Translations under genes and position numbers: made by a program | Shown here: one piece after another, positions 37,064 to 47,600 of the stretch | Layout of the letters: the number at the start of each line of letters is the position of its first letter | Position numbering within the stretch: the stretch's first letter is position 1 | Origin: Amphiura filiformis | Taxonomy: Eukaryota; Echinodermata; Ophiuroidea; Amphilepidida; Amphiuridae | Direction: 5' to 3' | DNA length: 64,000 bases | NCBI RefSeq assembly: GCF_039555335.1 | Contig: NC_092628.1 | Location: 77,874,713-77,938,712, forward strand | The notes under the pieces: model-generated | Seen by the model: the letters and a program-made list of their open reading frames with translations, nothing else | Told to the model about the DNA's origin: nothing | The model's database searches: none

Positions 37064-37511
37064 ATTTCGCAATCAAGTAACAAGTTGTGTTCTTTATAGT
37101 AGTCAATATGAAAAGGAATGACACCTTGAAAATCTTTTATGTTTTGATATGAAGCGTTTCGTTTACATTTTGCACCAATTTGTTTTACAAAAGGAATGAC
37201 ATTTTGAATTGAAATAAAATATATATATATGCGTATTTCTTTCAATTCAAAATGGTAAAGTGTTAACAAATTTCATATATGAAATCAATGTTTCATTCCT
37301 TTTGCATTAAAACATTTTTAATTGGTATAGCAAATGTAAACGAACGTGACGCTTCATTAGATGCGGCATCAAAAACATAAAATGTCGATTTTGGACCATT
37401 TTGTCATTATGGTAAACTGATACACTTAACCATTTCAAGTATACAAGTTTACACTTTCCCTGATACCTGACTACTATAAAAGAACACAACTTGTTACTTC
37501 GATTGCGAAAT

Positions 37512-37593
37512 GGCAGCGTGGCGTAGCGGATTAGTCCTCAGACGGATAACCTTTTGACTATTGACCGATGTGGTTCGAGTCCCATTGGTGGTC
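37512..37593 (+). ncRNA. tRNA-like Pol III unit, U5 plus copy 1
   Basis: Short form with CGGATAACC followed by a T run. Confidence 0.6.
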
Positions 37594-38193
37594 TTTTTTT
37601 TTAAGTATATTCAATTGTTGTTTTATTTTTTATTTTCTTGTTTTTTTTTTCTCATCGCAAAAGCGTATTTTAATATAAATAATATTCAGAAATGAGTTGT
37701 TTATGCGTATTTATTTCAATTGAAATTGGTAAACGTAACTGTTAACAAATTTCATATATGAAACGAATGTTTCATTCCTTTTGCAATAAAACATTTTCAA
37801 TTGGTATAGCAAATGTAAACGAACGTGACGCTTCGTGAGATGCGGCCTAAAAACATAAAATGTCGATTTTGAACCATTTTGTCATTATGGTAAACTGATA
37901 CATTTTGCTGTTTCTACTATAGGGTGCTTGCATGGAAGATCATAAAGTTCAAACCATCCTAAAGACACGCGCCAGAGGACATGCAAATGCACGGAGTACA
38001 ATACCAATCACCTGTTTAACTGGTTTTGATCAAAGTAATTCTTTGTACTCCATGCATTTGCATATCTTATGGAGCGTGTCTGGAGGATGATTTGAACTCA
38101 TGACCTTTCGTGCAAGCACTCTTTACAAGTTTACACTTTCCCCGATACCTGACTACTATAAAAGAACAAAACTTGTTACTTCGATTGCGAAAT

Positions 38194-38280
38194 GGCAGCG
38201 TGGCGTAGCGGATTAGTCCTCAGACTGATAACCTTTTGACTATTGACCGATGTGAATGGTTCGAGTCCCAGTGGGTGGTC
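38194..38280 (+). ncRNA. tRNA-like Pol III unit, U5 plus copy 2
   Basis: Long form with CTGATAACC and TTTTG after the end. Confidence 0.6.
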
Positions 38281-39075
38281 TTTTGTTTTCAAAAGTATAT
38301 TAAATTGTGGGTTTTTTTCTTGTTTTTTCTCATCGCAAAAGCGTGTTTTAATATAAATAATATTCAGAAATGAGTTGTTTCAAATTGTTACATCATAATC
38401 TTTCTGATTCGCTCAGATATGCCTATACTCAGCATACACAAGTTTTCCAGAAAACATTTATATATGCCTATACTCAGCAAACACAAGTTTTAGAGAAAAC
38501 ATTTGCATGTTGGGTTATATCATAAAGGGTACAAAATGTTTTAAGTTTTAATAACATTGAAAATATTTTGGAAACATGCTGCAAAACATTGTGAAATTAT
38601 AAAAAAATGTATTTGTAGTGTTTTTGAGTTACGAGACAAAAACGAAATTTGACTACAGTAGAGGCATAATTACGAAACTTGTGTAATTTAGCATAGGAGA
38701 TATTTTCAGTGACCACTCCCTGAATAACCCAACATTTTTATCAACAATTTTATTATGATTCAAAAGGATATTATCTACTCTCAAATCTGGTGCAATATGA
38801 AACTCATACAGCATTCTGTTTTTGAGTTATGGACAAAAACGACATTTTAGAGCATTTTAGAGCCATGATTAAGAAACGTGAGTAATTTAGCATAGGGGGT
38901 GTTTCCAATGACCACTCCCTAAATAAACCAAATTCTTTATCAACAATTTTATTATGATTACAAAGCGTATAATCCACTCTCAAATCGTGTGCAATTTCAA
39001 GCTCATACGACATTCCGTTTTTGAGTTATGAGACAAAAACGAAATTTAGATGAAATATTTTGCATTCGGTAGAGA

Positions 39076-39350
39076 CAATCAACGAAAAAAGTCTTGGAAC
39101 GCTTGCGTGTAAATAACGGAAAACTGTCACCCCTCTCCCCGTGCAATGTTGAGAAATGCCAATGTCTTCAGCGGTTCCCCAATGTGTTCCAACATTGCTT
39201 GATGGGGAGAGGGAAGGGTAAATCATTGTTGTAGATGTCATGTTTCTTCTCAAACACAGTATAGGTCATTTCCATGAACATAAGAAATTCTGCACGGAAT
39301 TTCGACAGAGTGTGCCAAGCGTTCCAAGGACTTTTTTCGTTGATTGTAGG
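39076..39350 (+). repeat. Spacer S6 (array right end)
   Basis: Ends with CGTTGATTGTAGG instead of the internal CGTTGATTGTCTC; TAA follows at 39351-39353. Confidence 0.8.
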
Positions 39351-39639
39351 TAATCAAACACACAGACAGACAAAATGGTTTTCATAATCATGGAATGCAT
39401 ATAAATTGAAATTGCAGGCTATCACGGGAGCAAATTTTTAAAATTCACCTCATTTACCAATTGGGGATTTGGGCTACCAAATCGCTAGTCGGGCAATCTT
39501 GATGATCTTTGCTTTTCAATGGAAAATTGCCCTGGATGACAACAATGAAAATATCGACTATTTCTGCTGGTTGCGCACGAGATAAAAGCACCGAGTTTGA
39601 CATTTTCAGAGCATGAAGGGAAAAAGGGTAAAATAAAAC

Positions 39640-40250
39640 GGAAATTCTGACAAAACTATAATATATAGACCCACACGATGTGCTTTACAGAGGTGGGAAA
39701 TATCTTTCTTTAGCAAACTATATTAGTTTGAGACGCTAAAAATCAATTCCGTAAAAAGCTCGCAGGCGAACTCAAGGCCTATAAAAATCAAAAATATCAC
39801 ACTAAAAGATACAATTTGATGCTTAATTTTAACACCAGGATTTAAAAAAAAATGTATATCCAAGCACCAAGTTTTTAACTGACATTACTGAAGAAAAAAA
39901 AATATTGCTTTATATTTGACCGAGAAAATTAATTTCATAGCAAAAAGGTGTATCTCTGAATTGTGCTGATTTTAACATGTATCGATCGACTTTTAGCGCG
40001 ACTAAGCATTTCTAAAGAATCGGTTGTCCAGGTAGGTGACTGATCAGCGCATGAGGCGTCTATTTATTGCCATCGATAGATATTTGACCACGTGGAACTG
40101 ATTGAAAATGAGGTAGTTTCGTATAATTCTTTTATTTCAACAACGAAGCGGTCAATTGACAAAATTCAAAAAGTATGTGATACCTGTTATATTCCTCAAT
40201 GACATCGGCTATTTAGTTATGTTTGGTGTATGCGTTATAATACCAAAATA
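39640..40250 (-). repeat. Right arm of the diverged inverted repeat flanking the array
   Basis: The reverse complement aligns with 21080-21740. It lies 0.3 kb from the array's right end, while the left arm lies 1.4 kb from its left end. No gene is seen in 39354-40250. Confidence 0.7.
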
Positions 40251-41023
40251 CCCTATAAATGATTTTGTAAAATTAAAAAATACATGACGTGAAATGTAAC
40301 CAGGATAGTTTACACCATTTTTGTAATTATTATATATCTTGAAGTAAAATAAAGCTCTAAAACCCAGGATTGATTGCTAAACAGTATTTTTACTTAGAGC
40401 ACATGTAAATTTTTGTTGCAGTTATTTAAAACATTAAAAAAATAAAGCCATATTATAAATTTTCCGAAGAAGACGCCCTCAAGTTTTTTCAAACTACTTG
40501 ATGTTTACGTGATTGTAATGTATTTTAGTAAACTGACATACCCTGCAAAAATCAAGGCTTTTGGTGCCGTAGTGACAAAATCCGAAATTTTGATTAAAAC
40601 AACGGGATACGTCGTTTAATTATTGTGATCGAAATATTAGTCGAACGCATACACGATTCTCATATAATACTGTACGTACACGGTGTGCAGGAAGGTCATA
40701 ACCATCAAAAGTACCGAACTTAGTCATGATAGACAGTGTCGAGCATAGTCTGTGCTACAGACCGTGTACTTATATTATCCATAGGGAGATAAACTACTGG
40801 GAACCACACATTATTGGAAATGCTCGCTCCGCTCGCTATTCGTGGGCCATCGCGGTTTGTGACTCGCAGCTTGTGTTCCCCTAAATCGCGAGTAGTCTTT
40901 GACAAAGACTATGTCGAGCATTGCCAACATTGTGTGCTGGTTTTCTGTGTTTTGCCTTATCTGTGGGTCAAAATTCCATCTCACGTACATGCATTGCTAT
41001 GCACTACGAAGCAGAAAAAACGA
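40251..41023. other. Gene-free stretch downstream of the receptor gene
   Basis: No gene is seen. Around 40724-40750 and 40900-40921 a phrase (ACAGTGTCGAGCATAGTCTG / GACTATGTCGAGCATTGCC) occurs in two variants. Confidence 0.4.
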
Positions 41024-41115
41024 CCTCAAACCCGCGAAATGGCATCTGCCGCAAACGAGCGCAGAAAGATCACAAACCCACGAAACGGCATCCGCCGCAA
41101 ACAGAGCAAAAAGAT
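41024..41115. repeat. Two-copy 46-bp tandem repeat
   Basis: CTCAAACCCGCGAAATGGCA and TCACAAACCCACGAAACGGC start two adjacent copies that both contain GCCGCAAAC. Open frames across it are not supported as genes. Confidence 0.6.
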
Positions 41116-41244
41116 CGCAAAAAAAAGATTCCATAGTTATTTGTCCCACCAAATCAATAATTACTGTCAAAATATGTTACTTAAAGCCATAATACATGAT
41201 AATATAATGCCACTAATATCTATGAAAAACACATTTTAAGCTGC

Positions 41245-41690
41245 TCACAACCACCGTTCTGTGAACAGTTTCCAGGAATTGTTTAATATCTCCATTTCAT
41301 TTTCAAATTCTCGCTCACTTCCTTTAAAAACTATTACAAGTACAGTAACTGTAATAACAACAGTGACTATGCTTAAGACTACCATCAGAAATCTATCCAC
41401 AACGAGAGAAACTAATTTCCAATCATGGCGATTCTGGTTCTCTTCCTCCATCTGATCATAAAAGCATTTGGATGGCAGCTTCTCAGATTCGGTGTCAGCA
41501 GGCTTGGTTTCAGAGTGATGACGGCTTGTTTTGATACCATCCAGGCATGCAAGCCGTGGTAATTTCTGCAATAATAACCAATGCACCCATCCTGGAACAG
41601 GTCTGTGGGAGATGCCATTTATATGTATCACAAAAATGGTTCCAACAACAGTTCCACTCACAATTGTTATCATTGATAGGAAGAAAGAGC
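41245..41690 (-). CDS. nAChR last exon: M3, cytoplasmic loop, M4
   Basis: Acceptor TTTTCCTTCAG. It completes the codon GGC with the previous exon, then [19 protein letters not shown] (M3), a loop ending in [12 protein letters not shown], and [19 protein letters not shown] (M4), with 22 residues to the TGA at 41247-41245. HDWK before M4 is a conserved feature of the family. Confidence 0.85.
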
Positions 41691-44600
41691 CTGAAGGAAA
41701 ATAATTGAGACGTGTTATTAGAACTCTTTAATGATTTTGATGATGAAAATCTTTGAAATTATGTCATTTACAGATAGTCATAATGAATGGCAACATGGCA
41801 TTAATTAAACCTTTGTGTTGCTTTCAATAAACAAACAAAAAACCTGGATTTATTCCATAGTCAGCATTACGTTTGCCGCATTTGTTTAACACTGTTGTTT
41901 ATGACAGATATCCGAATAATTTAATTTCTTTAAGGGAAGGGGTATGAACGTTTGGACAGTATTTATTGTGGGACATTAGAGCACATCAGACATATCGAAT
42001 TGCATTCTGAATACGAAGAATGTCCTTCTGATATCAATAATTGATATTTTTGATATTTAACAGTACTTGAAGTAAACTTTATAAATCTGATGATTTATAC
42101 TTAAAGTGTATGTAGGTGGGATGGAAAGCCGACGATCAATTGAAAATTTTGACCTTTCGTATTGAAGATATGGAGTTTTTTCCCCAAAACACCAAAAAAA
42201 AGGTCTTTTGGGAAAAAAAATCCATACCTTCAATATAAAAGGTCAAAATTTTCAATTGACCTTCGGCTTTTCCTCCCAGCTACATACACTTTAAGAATAT
42301 ATCATTAGATTTATAAAATTTATTTTGAGGACTGTTATATATCAAAATTTGAAAAATATCAAATTTTAATAATTTGTCATAAAATTTGTATTATATCGTG
42401 AATTTCAAAAATGAAAATTATTCATTCATGTCAGAAAGACATGCTTCGTATTCAGAATGCAATTCGATACGTCTGAGATTCTCTCATGTCCCACAAAAAA
42501 TACTGTCGAAACGGCTCAAAACGCTCATTCTAGATCCCTTAAGGAGTACAGCCTTGAGACAACATCTTCCATTACTGCACAGACTGCGACAACAAGTAGT
42601 GCTACTCTTTACGACTAAACTGCATGTAAATTTGTGGAATCAATTTACTTCTCTGAGCACAGGAAGGGTAGATTTATGCACTCTTATTAACATGATTGCA
42701 TACTACCATCGGTCAACACCCGCGTCCAATCTTTATAATTCGAATAAATTGATTGTGATGAAATCAGGGAATTCAGTCTGATAATGCTGATTAATGCAGC
42801 ACTTAATTTCGTACCTTTCTACATACTTTTCATGCTTCATTTGGCACAAAACCTAACCCAATCAAACAATTACAATAAACAGTAAGTAGCTGCAAAATTA
42901 TTACACAGAAAAAACAAAAGACCTTTGGATACATTCCAATATCATTTCGCAAATTTGATTGCTCTCCTTGGTCTCTTCGTCATTTACTTTAATTAGATAA
43001 TTCCAACACCAACCTTCCTAGTTCAATTCTTTCAATAAAAAAATCACTCCTCTCCTAATAATGACAAATGAAAACCGAAGTAACACTGTATTATCAATAT
43101 CATAACTATATACACCTTTATCTTGACAGTTCCTCATTTGCTCGCCCTATTCCTTTCAAAAGGAATTTTTATTGAAATAATTGCCTTGGAAAACAATGAA
43201 TAACTTGACTATAAGTCTACTACCTACCAATAATAGGTGATTCTGCACCACTTGGAGGCATATTATCAGAAATGATCTGCTGAAATACAACTAGTGCCAG
43301 CAGGTTGGTGATGCATAGTGTCACTTTTTCTCCGCTATCAGGTGGAAGGTAAAATACCATAGGTGACAGAAACGATAGTAGAGAGACTGGTATGATCAAA
43401 TACTTAATGAAAAAATCAGGTTGACGTTTAAATATCAACCGGTATTGGACTTCATACGAAGAAAAGTTGCAACATGAATAATACACTATCCTTTGTTTCT
43501 TATTAGTGGCGACCATGTCCCAAACACCATTTTCCAAGTATCTGGATAGGAGAAACAATTAAATCGACATACGCAAGTCCATTACTCAAAGCTGCTATAT
43601 TGATATAGGCCTACATGTAATAAGAATTTAATGCAATAAGGTGATTGCGTCCACATAGAGTAAACAATCTTGTCGGCCTGGAATTTCGGACGTAATGGCT
43701 AAAAACTGCAATTATTTAATTCACGGTTGTTTGATGGCATGTAAAACTGAGTCATTTTAAAGAAAAGTTGAACAATGCATGGTGCTATTTATCTAAAATC
43801 TTGTTTGTATCTTTACAAGGGGTAGACACTTGTAAAGTTATATTAATATTAGAAAACCAGCAAACAGACTAACAAATGACATGGGAATTTTCAAAAAACG
43901 TTTTATCATGAAATGTAAGGTAGAACTCATATTATTTGGATAACTTAAATTTAAAATATAATGTAAATAGCGCCCTGAATTTGCACAGAAATGCACAGTT
44001 TATAGAATTAAAATTATCACAAAAAAGCAGAAAAGATGAATAATTTGATATTTGATCATGCATTGACCACTATACAGAAAAGGATAGGAACTGCGGTAGC
44101 TAATATCACCAAATTTAAGTATTAATAATATTGAATAGCAAATTATTACACATTTTCGAATTTGTAATATGTTTATCAAAAACAACATTTTGAAAGTATT
44201 TGACGACGGAAAATAATATTCAACGACGGAAATGTTTACTATATAATCACAAAATTGAACAAAATAGACAATTTTGCTGCACAGTACTCTCATGTTGTTC
44301 CGCCTTTGCATTCAAATGTATAGGAAGACCACTCGCTATGTAGAAGGTTACTTCGAGACTTACTGTCTACAAGCTGTTATGGCAGCGCGGAGGTGGTCAC
44401 GTGCGTATCGTAAGCCATAGCTATCATAATTCGAGTGGGCCCAGTCGACCGGGAAATTTCTCGGTCGTCCGGGTAAAATACGAGCGAATGGCTGTTTTAA
44501 CCAATCAGCGCAAATAACCCACTCGTTCTTATTTTAGTTCACTCGCACGACATACTCACTAAATCGGACAGCCCATTTTTAGCTTTTGTTTCACTCGACC

Positions 44601-47600
44601 GGGATAAGAGGCGTGGCATGTCCACGTGATTAGCGCGGTCGTAGAGTACAGAATGTACTGGCTCCCAATACGATATCATTTACCAGACAAAGAAAAATAC
44701 GCATGTCTCACATGACGCATAGACCATGTGCGTATATTCATGATATTGTGACCATTGAACACAATTATTGCTGCATGATTAAATTTAAATATCAAAAGAT
44801 AGCACAGAAGATATCGACAATTAGGCATATGAAGTATATATTTTGAATGTTATGCATTACATGTCATAAACTGCGTTTCCGAGTTCTTATTGCATTGTTG
44901 AATTAACAAAGTACGCAGAGGAGACTTGACATGATAGTAGTCTGTTACTATGTTTTACTAAATAGGAACGACTAGAAATTTAAAAGTACAGGAATTATGG
45001 AGTAGACTTAAAGTAAAGCTTTGTTGTCTAATCACATACCTAAAAATAATGTAGCTACCAGATTTGGAAAAACGGTGCATTCATTGCATTCTAATTAGAC
45101 CTAAATAATAGACCTCCCGCTGTATACTTTTCTATACGTAGAAAGTTCGATGCAAAATGTTATTATTATATTTTCTTTTGAGTACCCCCCCCTTCAATTT
45201 ACAATATTAAATGCACTGTTCTCGCTTCAGTACAGCGCTCTATAGGCATACCGGGCTATCACCTTTTGACCTAGCAGAAGTAGCCGAGATAATTGGACAT
45301 AAATCTTCATTTACGCCTTGAACTTGAACTTTGAGAATCCCGTGTCCACATTTCAGTTATAGTTAACTCATCACAGGTGGTTGACATTGGAGTTGCCATC
45401 AGGGGATTTCCCTGCTAGCTGAGCTGAGATTGATTCCAAATGCCGTTAGTTTGTGTATCTTTACTTGTTCAACAACTTACTTTATTTGGTATTATTGAGG
45501 TATGAACTTTCTATGAAAGTCTTATGAATGACATTCTCTTGTAGTTGTTTTATGTACTATTATAAACGTTTGAGTCAAATGATGTTTAGATTGTTATTAA
45601 TTTTGATAATAATTATATTGTCATGAAGAGTGAATAATACCAATCAGGAAAAATAGGATAAACCAGGGGATTCAATAAGGCTACCCACTCGACTGGAATG
45701 TAATAAGACCAGCTTACGTTTCACTCGACCGGGCCACAAGACGAAACTCTATGTTTCGCTTGTCAATCATACATGTATGTTTCGCTTGTCAATACACGTT
45801 TCACATGTATTTGGTACGAATGATCCAATCAGCCAATCAGACCCGGTCGTAAAGTTTGCTTATTCATGATTGACACATGTGGTCACCTGAATCGGCATCT
45901 GAATCCCGCTCGTTAGCTCAAGTATACAGCACCTTTTATAATGTACATGCGACGTCGACCGGGATATACAATCTGATTGGCTACATAAACACACTCGTAC
46001 CGAATTCACTTGATACCTCCAGGGTTCACTCATGGGCCAGTTCTCGAAGCTTGTCTAGAGACAAAGCCTCTCAGACTTCAAACGGGGTTACCGGGGGCTA
46101 CCTCAATGGATATTATTTTTATGGATTTACCCCCTTAATTTATACATAATAAATATGACTAACACTAAATGTGTGAAATTAAATATCTGGCTTTTAGTAA
46201 AGTTACTAAACTGATTGGCACATGACTGATCATACGCCCAATGGGCTGAGTGGCCTACAACCAAGAAACCGGCCCTTTATCGTATTTTTTAGGTGGGCAT
46301 ACCAATTTTGAAGGCCACGTCTATAGTGTCACGGAAAATTACACGCAATATAAGATGATATGAAGGTAAATGAAGTTGCTGCATTACCGGACCTGTATAT
46401 TCTTTACTGTCTTATAGTTATACAGTCATGTTTAGTATTTTTGAGCTGTGTATAAGTGGAAAAAGGTATATACTTGTAATAATTATATTCATATATTTTG
46501 TTTAAATTATATGAATAGGCCTTCTCAACTTGCAGCACCCGGTAAAGTCATCCATCCATGTGTTGCATTCGACGTGTCTTATATAATTTTAGAATATCAA
46601 TATCAAATTAAGAAAGCGACAGTATTTAGAAATTTAGCTCTGCGATGCCTTTTATAACACAATACAATAATAATACAAATAGCATACAAAAAATTAAAAA
46701 AATCCCCGACCCCAACTTCCTAACCCCCCTCATTTGATGTCTAATGGTGCGTCCCTTATGGCATAGCGACTACCTGTTATATCAGATAGCCAATAAAATT
46801 ATTATCATGCTCTTTCCACGTGCCTTTTTCACAACATCCACGCTCTGTGGGCGGGTCAAAAGCCCGGTCGCATGGAAATTCACCGAGTCGATAATCTTGG
46901 CCGAATGGAAAACTGTAAGACCGAGTGGGCTCATTGCGTGATTGGTTAAGATGCTCGGTCGTGCGGATTTAGCCCGGTCGACCAAGAAAAATCCCACTCG
47001 ACCGGACCCACTCGAAAACTGATAGACATGGCCAACGATACGTGCGTTTTTGGATATCCAACACTTATGTTTCAAACAATCATTTATACAATACTAGTGA
47101 AAGCTTGTCAACGAATGACTTCAATCAGGCCTTCATTTCACAAATTATCGGTTTTTATAATAGTGCCAAAATAGTCCACCACGTAGCTTCAATTGTGCCT
47201 TCAGGTTTCTCACCTCTGAGTGAGGCACACCCTCCTAAGACACTCCCCTGCAATGGCCACAATATTATCAAATTATCTCTGCCCCTCCCACGCCCCTCTT
47301 TTTTAAAGGTTCGTCGCCCCTGTTGGCGCCACATTGGACGGATACATTGGTCATTTGCCAATCGTTGAACAATCGGATACATAAGACGTCTGCAGGATAA
47401 TTACCGGCCACAACTCATAAAGAAACGGTAATCGAACCCCAAATCCCACCCAAATCTTCTGCCGGACTGGTGATTTTGCCAACGGATAAAATGTTTGTGC
47501 ATACGGCGATGTACATCCACCCAATCCGTCTATGTGTGACAGAGGCATTACAGCTTTAACGGACGCATTGAACAAGCGTTTGCTCAGACGGTGAATCTCT

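Larger units (their letters stand above)
36012..39075. repeat. Palindromic unit U5
   Basis: The longest unit. An extra 100-bp or so at about 37085-37200 follows the minus tRNA-like copy (AGTAGTCAATATGAAAAGGA ...), and a dinucleotide TA run lies near 37219-37230. Confidence 0.8.
23118..39350. mobile_element. 16.2-kb composite array of palindromic units with tRNA-like genes
   Basis: Five long units of 2.9-3.1 kb alternate with short spacers in the pattern S-U-U-S-U-S-U-S-U-S. Units are near identical to each other, differing mostly in homopolymer length and a few insertions. The left end starts CCTACAATCAACGAAAAAAG and the right end, on the minus strand, starts CCTACAATCAACGAAAAAAG too; TAA flanks each end (23115-23117 and 39351-39353). 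Internal spacer ends have CTC/GAG where the outer ends have CCT/AGG, so the outer termini are distinct. Three-base TWA duplications are characteristic of PIF/Harbinger-type insertion; assignment is inference. No transposase is found in or beside the array. Confidence 0.8.

Noticed and set aside
24282-37269. Open frames reading MAAWRSGLVLRLLTFWLLT
   Set aside because: This is a translation of the tRNA-like sequence, not a protein gene.
24365-38280. Functional tRNA-Asn or tRNA-Leu genes
   Set aside because: A- and B-boxes are good, but the acceptor ends do not pair, the T-stem has mismatches and the variable region is abnormal.
23118-39350. CRISPR-like array
   Set aside because: Repeats are kilobases long and spacers are near identical to each other; the genome is eukaryotic.
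40814-41239. 141-residue plus-strand open frame
   Set aside because: Crosses a two-copy tandem repeat and the region just past the receptor stop; no motif, and the composition follows the repeat.
42386-42781. 131-residue plus-strand open frame
   Set aside because: Starts inside a palindromic MITE and continues into intron DNA; no family signature.
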